The notes beneath the pieces are model-generated. The model searched no databases, had not been told where the DNA came from, and saw nothing but the letters and a program-made list of their open reading frames with translations. A stretch of 64,000 nucleotides of DNA, taken from positions 186,001 through 250,000 of the forward strand of contig NZ_CAKKMS010000005.1 of NCBI RefSeq assembly GCF_918698245.1, in the 5' to 3' direction. Every line of letters begins with the position of its first letter. Position 1 is the stretch's first letter. The translations under genes were made by a program, and so were the position numbers. This DNA is from Pedobacter sp. Bi126 (lineage in GTDB: Bacteria > Bacteroidota > Bacteroidia > Sphingobacteriales > Sphingobacteriaceae). Below, in pieces: positions 24,767 to 34,300 of this stretch.

Positions 24767-25456
24767 TTATGCCGAAAGGTTAAATGGTGTTTGGCTGCTG
24801 CGCATTGTTACTGCTTGCTTATTGCTTTTTGCTTTCGCAAGCAGGTAAAATTCTACACTAGCGATTAGGATGAGTGTATAGCCAAAAAGTTCGAGCGATT
24901 CTTCTGATACATTCTTCACATCACGGGTATATTGATTTTCCATAACGGCCATCCAGAACACTTTTCTACCATATAAACGTGCGAAAATATAAGTAGTTAA
25001 AATTCCGGATAACAGCATCCCAAAGGAAAATTTGTTTACAAAACCGTTTAGGTTAGAAAAAAAGAGTCCTTTATTTCTATATACAATAATAACTGCAAGA
25101 AAAAGCAGACCAAAAGCGCCGGTTTGCCACGCTCCATCATAAACATGTTCATCAAGAAAAGCGTCTTGCTCCCTGATGAGAGACGCCATTGTGAAGCTAA
25201 ATAACGCAAAAGCAAGTGGGAATGATGATTTATGTTTAAATGAAATATAAAGGTAAGTAAGGGCACTTAATAGTAGCAGCAAGCTCTGTACATATTCTAC
25301 AATTGATTGTTCATTGAATTTATTACGTCCTGCTTCATGCTGTACATTCCACTTCAGAAATTCAGACAATAAAACCATTATTGAACCATAAATAAGAAAT
25401 CGGATAATAGCAGTTTTTAAACCGCTGGGGCTTGATGAGATAGTGGGACTGACCAT
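24767..25456 (-). CDS. Integral membrane protein of unknown function
   Basis: The 229-residue protein has about six hydrophobic helices (starting near AIIRFLIYGSIMVLLSEF, then VQSLLLLLSALTYLYISF, FPLAFALFSFTMASLI, AFGLLFLAVIIVYR, FSFGMLLSGILTTYIFARLY, LFGYTLILIASVEFYLLA). It has charged loops with REQDAFLDEHVYDG and YTRDVKNVSEESLE. I do not recognise a named family. The acidic REQDAFLDE loop and the aromatic content are its only striking features. It converges on the lipid locus and ends 40 bases from it. A two-gene lipoprotein/barrel unit lies upstream with a 201-base gap, so it probably has its own promoter. Confidence 0.7.
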   Translation of the reverse strand: MVSPTISSSPSGLKTAIIRFLIYGSIMVLLSEFLKWNVQHEAGRNKFNEQSIVEYVQSLLLLLSALTYLYISFKHKSSFPLAFALFSFTMASLIREQDAFLDEHVYDGAWQTGAFGLLFLAVIIVYRNKGLFFSNLNGFVNKFSFGMLLSGILTTYIFARLYGRKVFWMAVMENQYTRDVKNVSEESLELFGYTLILIASVEFYLLAKAKSNKQAVTMRSSQTPFNLSA

Positions 25457-25657
25457 TTTTTATTGAATTTGTATTGTCATCAGCTAGAAAAATTAATAAA
25501 CATGGTTCTGCCGATAAGTTAGATTACAAATTTCGCTCAAGAACCATTGCTAAAAAAGGTCTATAAATCCTAAAAATTGGTTAAAAAGTACGAATATTCC
25601 GAAGTTAAAATATAGTTTTTTGTCTATGTTATTCAATTAAGCTAAACGCTTCTGGAT

Positions 25658-26389
25658 TTAGAAATTACAGGCTGCCGGCATATCTATGGTTAAATTATAA
25701 GCCGTTTGATCTATTTTTTGATTTACCTTATAGGTTTCGCCGCCAAAAACGATCTGGAAATCATAGCTTGCATTTTGTGCCAGCAAATTTGTACTGATAT
25801 TTCCTTTATCCATATAGCCCAGGTATTGAAAGGCTGCATTGCTGCCTGCAGCACGAAAGTAAACATAAACGCTTGGCCTGATCTCTACATCCGTTCGGTT
25901 AGGGCATCGGCCGGTAAACGTTAAAGAAACATTATTATAAACCGGAGGTGGTGGCGTAACTACGGGCGGCGCAGTTGAGCCTGTTCGGGTTAATTGGATG
26001 TTAACCACCTGTTGTTTCTTTTCCGCCGAGAAGGTAATCTGTCTGGATTCTTTGTTGTATCCTGGGGCATTAATTTCAGCAATAACACTAATCGGCTGAT
26101 CTGCTGTGGGAGCAATACTCGGGTGCAGGCCTATGGTAACCATGCCGGCACTTAACTGGATATTCTTTTTACCTGAAAGTTCATAAATATTGCTGGCGGC
26201 ATTGCCTGATATGGTGATGGTTGAATTTGCAGGAGCGGGGCTCCCATCTTGCCCATCTGTAACATTTATCATTGCGGTGTACTTTATTACGTCAGTATCG
26301 ATTACAATTTTTATATTTTCAGTAGGCTTTTTGCAGGCAGAAAGTATGCACATTATTAGTACCATACACATTGTCTTTATTCTAAACAT
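25658..26389 (-). CDS. Lipoprotein of unknown function with beta-sandwich domains
   Basis: The 243-residue protein begins with a lipoprotein signal (MFRIKTMCMVLIMCILSACKK, lipobox LSAC). The mature part contains two probable Ig-like or CNA-B-like halves. The first has a DGSPAPANSTITISGNAA strand pattern, and a proline-rich linker (APPVVTPPPPVYNN, about 143-156) leads to a second domain with CPNRTDVEIRPSVYVYFR. There are no catalytic motifs. It is 12 bases downstream of the beta-barrel gene on the same strand, so the two are probably co-transcribed and act together at the outer membrane. I do not recognise the family. Confidence 0.7.
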   Translation of the reverse strand: MFRIKTMCMVLIMCILSACKKPTENIKIVIDTDVIKYTAMINVTDGQDGSPAPANSTITISGNAASNIYELSGKKNIQLSAGMVTIGLHPSIAPTADQPISVIAEINAPGYNKESRQITFSAEKKQQVVNIQLTRTGSTAPPVVTPPPPVYNNVSLTFTGRCPNRTDVEIRPSVYVYFRAAGSNAAFQYLGYMDKGNISTNLLAQNASYDFQIVFGGETYKVNQKIDQTAYNLTIDMPAACNF

Positions 26390-26401
26390 GATCTTAAATT
26401 T

Positions 26402-27085
26402 TTACAGTTTAAAATTAAAATTGATTTGAACAGTTGGGAGCCAGCGATAATCTTTTATGTTGTTTTGTAGTTGGGAGGTTTGAGATGAATTGCCTTCCAA
26501 TAAACCTGTACCTACTACTTTTGCCTTTGGTTTGCTGAGGTAATAGGTCCCTACATCTACATTAATGTTAAATTTTTTGCGGGGGAAGGTGTGCGCAAAA
26601 GCTACCCCGAGGTAAGGTGCAAGGCCTCTCCAATCAACTGAAAGGTCTACATAACCGATTTGGTCTTCTGTGAGTACCAAGTCGCCATATTTATAATCGT
26701 CAGATGGAATTACCCTAAGGTTGCCCTTTGCTTTAAAAAAGTAAGAAAAGCCGCCAACCATGCGAAACCATGCAGCATTTTTAAACGGTACATAATCTGC
26801 AAAAGCATGAATATTGTAAAAATCGGCTGCTACATTGGATGTGGAATTAAATCCTGAAATTTTGAATACGTCATTTGCTTTAATTGGGATGAAGTTAAGG
26901 CCTCCTCTTACAGCAAGTTCTGGCAATACCCCGTAAATAAATTCAGCGCCAATACCTTGTGTACCTACATTTAACTGAACCGATTTTTTATTCAAAAGAC
27001 TAACAAAACTGCTGTCGTTTTGTGCTTTTAGCTGCTGGATAACCAGTATAAGTGATAGAATTAGCGTGCATCGGAATAATTTCAT
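26402..27085 (-). CDS. Outer-membrane beta-barrel protein
   Basis: The 227-residue protein has a signal peptide (MKLFRCTLILSLILVIQQLKAQ). Alternating strands follow, such as SVQLNVGTQGIGAEFIYG, LAVRGGLNFIPI, AAWFRMVGGFSYFF and FNINVDVGTYYLS, ending VQINFNFKL with an aromatic near the C-terminus as expected for an OmpA/OprF-like or small porin-like barrel. Eight to ten strands would fit the length. No peptidoglycan-binding domain is present. It is the first gene of a two-gene unit with the lipoprotein. The function is not predictable. Confidence 0.75.
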   Translation of the reverse strand: MKLFRCTLILSLILVIQQLKAQNDSSFVSLLNKKSVQLNVGTQGIGAEFIYGVLPELAVRGGLNFIPIKANDVFKISGFNSTSNVAADFYNIHAFADYVPFKNAAWFRMVGGFSYFFKAKGNLRVIPSDDYKYGDLVLTEDQIGYVDLSVDWRGLAPYLGVAFAHTFPRKKFNINVDVGTYYLSKPKAKVVGTGLLEGNSSQTSQLQNNIKDYRWLPTVQINFNFKL

Positions 27086-27291
27086 ATTATGTGGGATTAA
27101 GGTTTACAAATTATTAGTCCCGTTAATTTGATTGCTATAGCTAAATATCTAACATCAAATGAGTTAAAAAAGTTCGGATTATTTTAAATGAACATTATAA
27201 ATAAGCTTATATGGGTATCGCCTATGAGTAACCTGATACCAAGTTAAAACAGCTTGCAGGAAATATGATAAGTGCCATAAGTAATTAAAAA

Positions 27292-27327
27292 GCCCAATGG
27301 TTGATCGTTCACGATCAACCATTGGGC
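27292..27327 (-). terminator. Strong intrinsic terminator of the phosphoesterase operon
   Basis: GCCCAATGGTTGATCGT (27292-27308) and its exact complement (27311-27327) form a 17-base arm with a two-base centre. On the minus strand the stem is followed by TTTTTAATTAC. It lies about 40 bases beyond the stop of the phosphodiesterase gene, so it closes the SusC-SusD-phosphoesterase transcript. Confidence 0.85.
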
Positions 27328-27365
27328 TTAGAGAGATAATTTATTGGAATTAGGAATGAAACTAA

Positions 27366-28601
27366 TTATTTAACGCTTATCCATTTGTTGAGCATGTTAT
27401 CTGGTGCTTCCAGTAAGAGTTTATAGAAAGAGGATGGGTAGTTTTTAAGATCTGCAAAATAATGTTGCTGACTAACGTCAACCTCTCCTAATAAATGATA
27501 GTCATCTTTTCCTCCTGTTTTAAACGCGTTGGTAGTTGCCAGCAAAATTTTTACTTTTCCTGTCTTTTCCAGTGCTTTCCAGCTAATGTCGAGGTGGTCT
27601 TGTACATAATTTGCTTTTAGTGCTGATATGGAAACTGGGCCAATGAATGATGTACCGTCAATTTCCTGTTTTACACTTTTTGGTAGTTTTACGTTAAGAT
27701 AATCGGCAATGGAAGGCATGATATCTACTATGCCAAGATCGAAGTATTGAGCGTAAATATTCAGGTTTTTATAATTGCTCACCATCCAGGTAGAACGTTG
27801 ACGCTCAGATTGTCCACCATGTCCGCGGCCAGTTTTTTCATCACGTCCATGATCCGTTGTAATTATAATCAGCCAATCTTCTTTAAATTTCTGTTGACGG
27901 TAAGTAATGGCATCCCAAATCTGGCCCATTTGTTTATCCAGCATCTCAACAGCATTATAAAACGCTGGACTATCACCGTATCGATGTCCCATATCATCCG
28001 TATATTCCAGGTATACCCAGGAAAGATCAGGCGCCTTATCATGAATGGTGTTTGCAGCCTGTTTAACTACTTCCTCATCAATAAGGTGCATGTAGGCCGA
28101 ATTTTTATCATGTTTAAAACGAACAGTATCTATCTCAAAACCATCTGCTACAAAATCAGGCTTAAAGTTTCCTGTTTCAGGAAGGCCGTCGCCAAGCAAC
28201 TTCGTCCGGTTATCGGTCCAGCTGGAAAAAATTCCTGTTTTTTTCTCAGGGTATTGATTTTTAAACAACCTGAAAATGTGTTGATAATTGTAATTGGGGG
28301 CTTTAATGTCGTTATCTGGTACATTGTGTTTGTTTACCCATGTTCCAGTAAGTAAACTATTATAACCAACGGCAGATATGGTTGGTGTTTCATTGTAACT
28401 TGCTTTATCACCACCCACATGCATACGCGAGTAGGATCCTGCTGAGATGATCTTTTTGAAATTAGGTAACTCCAGACGTTCCATTACATCGGCAGGGATG
28501 CCGTCGGCTATTACATAAACCACTTTACGAGGCCTATTTTGAGCAAATCCCGACAGGGATAAAGAAATACAACAAGCGAAAATAATTGTCTTTAATAACA
28601 T
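27366..28601 (-). CDS. Alkaline phosphatase-superfamily phosphodiesterase (type I phosphodiesterase/NPP-like), secreted
   Basis: I chose the ATG at 28601, which starts a signal peptide (MLLKTIIFACCISLSLSGFAQ) 10 bases after the preceding stop; longer frames run into the upstream gene. The 411-residue mature-type protein has VVYVIADGIPADVM (metal ligand Asp33), TPTISAVGYNSLLTGTW, YTDDMGHRYG and ITTDHGRDEKTGRGHGG, the two-zinc alkaline phosphatase-fold ligands. Aligned on SLLTG, the nucleophile position usually held by Thr in NPP enzymes would be Ser76, with Thr74 nearby. Expected chemistry is hydrolysis of phosphodiesters or phosphomonoesters in the periplasm. It is the last gene of the SusCD operon. 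Confidence 0.85.
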   Translation of the reverse strand: MLLKTIIFACCISLSLSGFAQNRPRKVVYVIADGIPADVMERLELPNFKKIISAGSYSRMHVGGDKASYNETPTISAVGYNSLLTGTWVNKHNVPDNDIKAPNYNYQHIFRLFKNQYPEKKTGIFSSWTDNRTKLLGDGLPETGNFKPDFVADGFEIDTVRFKHDKNSAYMHLIDEEVVKQAANTIHDKAPDLSWVYLEYTDDMGHRYGDSPAFYNAVEMLDKQMGQIWDAITYRQQKFKEDWLIIITTDHGRDEKTGRGHGGQSERQRSTWMVSNYKNLNIYAQYFDLGIVDIMPSIADYLNVKLPKSVKQEIDGTSFIGPVSISALKANYVQDHLDISWKALEKTGKVKILLATTNAFKTGGKDDYHLLGEVDVSQQHYFADLKNYPSSFYKLLLEAPDNMLNKWISVK

Positions 28602-28611
28602 AGTTCTAGTA

Positions 28612-29538
28612 TTAGAAAGTGTGTGGAAAATATTCATTTTCAACTGTTCCATCATCGTACATTTTAAGTATTGCATATCCGGGTGGCGTTTCCAGATAAT
28701 AACCTGGGCCTGCCGATTCTGCATCGCCCTTGCCCCACCAAAAACCACTCATGGCTCCATTGCAACAGTATCGAACACCATTGTAAACGGTTTGATCGGA
28801 AAGATGGTTATGGCCACTCAGGCAGATTTTTACCTTATCGCGGTGTTTGTAGAAAAGATCTTTCAGTTTTTTACAATCCGAATGTCCGCCACCAACCAAT
28901 ACCTGGGTGGTGCCTAGGATTGGATAATGCGACATGAGCAGGGTAGGTGTGCCAGCGGGCAGGTTTTTTAATTCCTGCTCAAGCCAGTTATACTGCTCAT
29001 CATCAAGCGAAATTTTGCTGTTATTTCCATCAAGAATGATAAAATGCCAGTTCTTTTTGGAGAAACTATAATAACGGTTAGAAATTTTCAGCCGTTTCAC
29101 AACATAGTTCTTCCCATACATTTCATCCTCTTTTGTGGGCGCTTTCCACCAGGTATCATGGTTGCCAATACAGCTGTGTATTTCGTATTTATCAATTGTT
29201 TTAATGCAATCATCCCAAATACCCCATTGTTCGGTTACCTGATTGCGTACTACATTATCGTAAGAAGCATCGTTAATCGAATCTCCTCCGTTTAAAAAGA
29301 AATCAACTTTATATTTGCTGATAATCTGTTTTAAACATGCTTTAAATCGCTCAGGAGCATTTTCTCCGGCACGTATGTGCACATCGGTAATATGTGGGAC
29401 AGTAAGCATCAGTTTTTTACCTTTTGGTTTATCCAAAAATGCTTCTGAAGCCAGCGCTGGTAATGTACCTGAAAATGCAGCACCTGCTGAGATCCCTATG
29501 GCCTTTAGTAAAGACCTTCTTTTTATTTCTGTCATCAT
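28612..29538 (-). CDS. Calcineurin-like metallophosphoesterase with twin-arginine signal
   Basis: The start at 29538 overlaps the SusD stop (TAATG); an ATG at 29535 is equally possible. The N-terminus EIKRRSLLKAIGISAGAAFS is a twin-arginine export signal. The metallophosphoesterase ligand set is complete: HITDVHIR (D-x-H), NGGDSIND, IGNHDTWW, MSHYPI and LSGHNH. About 308 residues fit a one-domain phosphoesterase. Tat export implies folding and metal loading in the cytoplasm before release to the periplasm. Together with the adjacent phosphodiesterase it gives the operon two different phosphoesterase folds. The substrate could be glycerophosphodiesters, nucleotides or phospho-sugars; the sequence does not decide. 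Confidence 0.87.
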   Translation of the reverse strand: MMTEIKRRSLLKAIGISAGAAFSGTLPALASEAFLDKPKGKKLMLTVPHITDVHIRAGENAPERFKACLKQIISKYKVDFFLNGGDSINDASYDNVVRNQVTEQWGIWDDCIKTIDKYEIHSCIGNHDTWWKAPTKEDEMYGKNYVVKRLKISNRYYSFSKKNWHFIILDGNNSKISLDDEQYNWLEQELKNLPAGTPTLLMSHYPILGTTQVLVGGGHSDCKKLKDLFYKHRDKVKICLSGHNHLSDQTVYNGVRYCCNGAMSGFWWGKGDAESAGPGYYLETPPGYAILKMYDDGTVENEYFPHTF

Positions 29539-31328
29539 TACCAACCAAAAATTTGTTTAAGCTTAGGGTTTAGGATTACTTGTTGTTGCGGAATAGGGCG
29601 ATAATAGAATTTTGGTTCCTCAAAAATTCTAACCACATTTTCTGTTACGATATTACCTCCAGTGTTGCCGTTCTTTAAATAAACCGTTGCATCAGTTCCG
29701 ATTAATCCTGCACGGTAATAAATAAGTTTTACCCCAAGTGAGTTTTTTTCTTTCTGGTCTTCGCCAGGTATGGTTGCCGTTCTGTCAATCAGAATAATAT
29801 CTTCAACCCCATCACCCGTAAGATCATATTTGCCCAATCCGGCGAAGTACATGCCTTCAGGACTTTTGGTTAGCAGTTTACCCACCTTCCAGCGCATTAA
29901 ATCGTCAAAGCGCATGTTTTCGAAAGCATATTCTACCCTGCGTTCCCTCCTAATTTCGAGTATAACACCTGCGTTAGCGGTAACATTTGGATATTGCAAC
30001 TGCAACGCAGGATCGGGATTGGCGTTTGCCGTTGCCAGATTAAGATCAGGCAAGCCTGCTCTTTTGCGAATTAAATTTACCGATTGGTCTAGCTGCGTCT
30101 GTGTTAATGTGCCTAATTCGGCAAGTGCTTCAGCATAGGTTAACAGCACTTCTGCATAACGGTATACCGGAAAATCTACACTATTTAAGATCGAGTTATC
30201 GGTACTGTTTACATAACCTTTCAACTGATGATAACCTGTAAAGTTTTTATTTAAGCGCTGAATATACGGTGTAGGATCGGGTACTCTTATCCACCCCGGG
30301 TAAACCATGGTCTGCGACATTCGCGGGTCACGGTTTTTAAATTCTGCTACAAAACCCAGTTGTGCGTAGTTTGCTACATCAGTAAACCTACTTCCATCTC
30401 TCATTAAGTAGGTTTGTAACAGATCTTTCGCTGGTGCCTGCTCATAATCGCCAAATACAGTCGAATTCACATTCTGGCTTTTGCTCTTACTCAGGTCGAA
30501 GATGTTAACCAAAATCACTTCGCTATTGGCAGTTAAATCCTGACTAGAGAAAAGCGTTGCATAATCTTGTTCCGGCTTTCCTGTATTGTAAATGTTAAAT
30601 TTTTTACCAGCGATGATCTCACCAGAAATTCTTGCTGCAGTTTCTAAAAAAGTATTTGCTGAACTGCTTAAATTCAGTTCGTTATGGTATTTACGATAAG
30701 TACCCTCGTAAAGTGCTGCCCGTGCATACAAAGTAGCTACTGCCCATTTCCCTGGAGTACCCACCGGAACGCTTTCCCGTACATTTTTATAGGCAAAATC
30801 CAGATCTGCCATTATACTGTCGGCAATCAATGTCCTTGAATCACGAGCTTTGTAAAGTTCTTCATCGCCTGGTTCCAATGTGCCTGAATACCAGGGTACA
30901 TCAGAAAAACGCTTTACTTTATCCAAGTAGAATTCGGCACGGTAATACCTGGCCAAACCTGCATAGTGGTTTTTAACGACAGCAGAAACCTGCGCTTTTC
31001 CATAGTTTTCCAGAAAGTAATTAATGTTTCTTAATCTGCCCCAACTCCAGCCAGATGTAATATTCTGGGCATTCGTATTGCCCGTCATGACATTTTTTAC
31101 CTCAACTGCCGCGGTGGTGGCTACGTTATCTGTACTCTGATCGTTAAGATAAGTATTGCGGTCTGGCTGAGAGAGTAGCCCATTTACGTAAAGCGAAAGA
31201 TCACTTTCAGTATTAAAGAACAGGTTGGGGGAGATGGAGGTTTGTGGAAAACGGTCCAGCCCAGCTTTTTTACAGGCTGCGAGCATACCTGCAGCTGCAA
31301 TAAATACGATATATATATACTTTTTCAT
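29538..31328 (-). CDS. SusD/RagB-family nutrient-binding lipoprotein
   Basis: The 596-residue protein has a lipoprotein signal (MKKYIYIVFIAAAGMLAAC, lipobox LAAC). It continues with the SusD pattern: an early LDRFPQTSISPNLFFNTESDL, TPR-like helices with YYRAEFYLDKVKRFSDVPWY, PVGTPGKWAVATLYARAALYEG, and the late helical RAGLPDL...EIRRERRVEYAFENMRFDDLMRW. SusD proteins cap the SusC channel and help bind the ligand on the cell surface. The gene sits 31 bases after susC and overlaps the metallophosphoesterase start. The ligand is probably an organophosphate-containing compound, judging only from the two phosphoesterases in the operon. Confidence 0.93.
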   Translation of the reverse strand: MKKYIYIVFIAAAGMLAACKKAGLDRFPQTSISPNLFFNTESDLSLYVNGLLSQPDRNTYLNDQSTDNVATTAAVEVKNVMTGNTNAQNITSGWSWGRLRNINYFLENYGKAQVSAVVKNHYAGLARYYRAEFYLDKVKRFSDVPWYSGTLEPGDEELYKARDSRTLIADSIMADLDFAYKNVRESVPVGTPGKWAVATLYARAALYEGTYRKYHNELNLSSSANTFLETAARISGEIIAGKKFNIYNTGKPEQDYATLFSSQDLTANSEVILVNIFDLSKSKSQNVNSTVFGDYEQAPAKDLLQTYLMRDGSRFTDVANYAQLGFVAEFKNRDPRMSQTMVYPGWIRVPDPTPYIQRLNKNFTGYHQLKGYVNSTDNSILNSVDFPVYRYAEVLLTYAEALAELGTLTQTQLDQSVNLIRKRAGLPDLNLATANANPDPALQLQYPNVTANAGVILEIRRERRVEYAFENMRFDDLMRWKVGKLLTKSPEGMYFAGLGKYDLTGDGVEDIILIDRTATIPGEDQKEKNSLGVKLIYYRAGLIGTDATVYLKNGNTGGNIVTENVVRIFEEPKFYYRPIPQQQVILNPKLKQIFGW

Positions 31329-31359
31329 TTTTAAAATGATTTAAATGTGAGGGCTTAGG

Positions 31360-34300
31360 TTAAAAATCGAGATTTAAACCAAAAGCATATCTGCGTTGAT
31401 AAGGATATGCCCAGGCACTTGGTCCTTGATTAACTGCTTCAGGGTCGATAAACTTCTTGATCGAAGAAAATTCATATAAGTTTTCTCCTGTAACAAATAC
31501 ACGAAGACGGTTTACATGGAATTTTTTGGTCCATTGAACCGGTAGCGTATAACCAAGCGATACATTTTTGATTCTTAAGTAAGCACCATTTAGCAAATAT
31601 TTGGTTTGGGGAATATCTAAACCTGAGCCATAATTGGCATCAGCAAGCCACGATTGTAATACCGGGTATTGCGAATCGGTATTGGCATCAGCAAGTCCGG
31701 CAGCAATATATGAAGCCGAGTGTTTAGCCCTTTGCTCTGGCGAATCGGCTGCTCCACGGTAAAAATCAAGGTTCCAGGGGTAAACGTTGGCATATGGCTG
31801 TTGATAAGGCCCCCAAAAAAGATAGTGATGAGGATAAAAGTCTCTTTTTAGCACACCTTGTAAAAATACAGAAAGATCAAAACCAGCCCAATCCATATTT
31901 AGGTTGGCACCAATGGTATAACGGTCAGAACTGTTTCCAATGATTTTTAAATCCTTAGGATCGTTTGAGCTCAGTCCTTTTTCTATTTTCTTGTTGCCGT
32001 CAAGATCTACGTATTTTGGCCATCCCTCAACAATAGAAAGGGCACCCCATGGAATAAGTGCAGACTCATCTAAAGCAGCAATTTCTGCTTTACTGCGAAA
32101 AACGCCATCATTTTGTAGTCCCCATATCTCCCCAAGAACCTGTCCTTCACGGTAATTTGAAAATAGTTTCTGGTCATTTTTGAACTTTGTAATTTTGGCT
32201 TTAGAATCGGCCAGGAATACTTTTGCATCAAAGCTGAAAGGTTTCGAACCGAGATCAAATCTATCTCTATAAGTTACCGAAAGTTCCCAGCCCTTGGTGC
32301 GCAGATCAGCTGAATTCTGGCGTGGTACACCGGTACCCAACACACCTGGCAGTTCCTGTCCGGCAGTAAGCATGCCCTTAGTATCGCGGATATAATAGTC
32401 AAATGTGAAAGAAAGTTTGTCGTTCAGTAATCCAATATCAGTACCCATATTTAAGGTAGATACCCTTTCCCATGTATAGGTTTGTGGATCTACGTTTAAT
32501 CCTGGGGCACCGGTGATAATCTGGTTCTGGCCATTACCACCAATCAGATAACCTGAAGTACCAGTGGCAAGTGATTGGATATGACCAAAGTCGCCAACAT
32601 TCTGGTTCCCAAGGTCGCCATACGAGGTACGTAGTTTGAAGGTAGATACTGTAGATAATAATGGTTTAAAGAAATCCTCAGCACTTGTTATCCAGGCAAG
32701 TGATGCAGAAGGGAAAAATCCCCAACGTCTATCTATCGGGAAACGCGATGAACCATCATACCTTCCGGTAGCTTCTAGGATATATCTGTTTTTGTACGTG
32801 TAATTTAATCTCGAAAAGGCACTATTGGTTGCATAAGCCGAATAACCTGCACTGGCTGTAGCCGTACCGCTGGTAAGTGATAAATATGGCAGAGAAGAAG
32901 AAATAAGGATATCTTTACTCGCGTTTACAGTAGAATAGCTATAATCTTCGCTATTAAAACCTACCATTGCACTGAAGAAATGATCGCCTAGCGTTTTTTT
33001 ATAGGTGCTATATATGTTAAAGGCATTGTTATACAGGTAACCATTGTTTTCGGTTACTGAACCGTTTCCACCTTCTTCGCGGATATCATTTGGACCATAG
33101 CCGATTTTGTATTTTTTACTATCGTTATGTGTTTTCCAAAGCTCACGTTTAAAAGATGCATCAGCATTTACCTGAAGATCGCCTTTTAAAAATAAAGCTG
33201 TAGCACTGGTAATATTCTGGAAACCGAACATATTTTGAAGGTTGTTTCCTCCATCAACAAGTTTTGCAGCCAGTTTACCTGCAGCGGTATTTGCCCAGGT
33301 TCCATCAGGGTTTGTAGCCACATCGGTGGGCATGAGGTAATACAGATCGGTAATGTTTCCGTTGGGAAGTGCCCTTTTGGTCTGATAAATATTCAGGTTA
33401 TTATCAACTTTAAGCCATGAGAGTGGAGAAAAGCCCACTTTTGACCTTAATCCGTAACGGTCCCAATAATCGGCGGTAAGTTTATTTAAGCCATTATCTC
33501 TTGAGTAATCTGCAGAAAGATAATAGGTTAAAGGTTTTTCGTTTACCGTAGCTCCTCCCGAGAAGGTAAGGGTATGACTTTTGGATAAACTTGAGTTATT
33601 AAAAAAATAATTGTACCAATCGTTGCTGCCCATGTAAGCCCATTTGGTAGGATCGGTTGGGTTTAACCGGGTGTCGGCTATGGAAGGATTATCTGATCTT
33701 TCTTTAGCCCATCGATAATACTCATCATTATAATTTACATAATCCCAGGGTGTATTATCGGTAGAGGTTTCTAAAACCCTCGAAAAAATATACGGATCGG
33801 TTACCGGTTTAGGCAGCAAAGTTGGTTTTGCCCACGATTGGAAGGTATTGTAGCTAATTACATTATTGCCTGCAGCACCTTGTTTAGTGGTGATCAGGAT
33901 TACCCCAAATGCTGCACGTGCACCATAAATGGCAGCCGATGCTGCATCGCGTAATACTGTAAACGAAGTGATATCAGACGGGGTTAAGCGTAACATATCA
34001 TCATTGCTTGTAGCAGGGATCCCATCAATAACAATTAATGGTGAGCCACCATTAATGGAAGTATATCCCCTGATGTTGATGTTGGGTACACTGCCGGGCG
34101 CACCACCTGCATAAGTGATATTCAGCCCGGGGCTAATGCCCTGCAGGCCCTGTAATACATTGGTTACCGGTCTCGATTCGAGCTGCTTGCCAGAGATCTG
34201 ATCAATTGCACCGGCAACATTGATTTTTTTCTTTGTCCCAAACCCAACTACCACCACCTCATCGAGGTTGGCAAAGTCCGGAGACAGCGAAACATCGATT

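Noticed and set aside
27747..28355. Open frame of 202 codons on the plus strand
   Set aside because: It is antisense to the phosphodiesterase gene, whose metal-binding motifs fix the real frame; no domain is seen in the plus-strand product.
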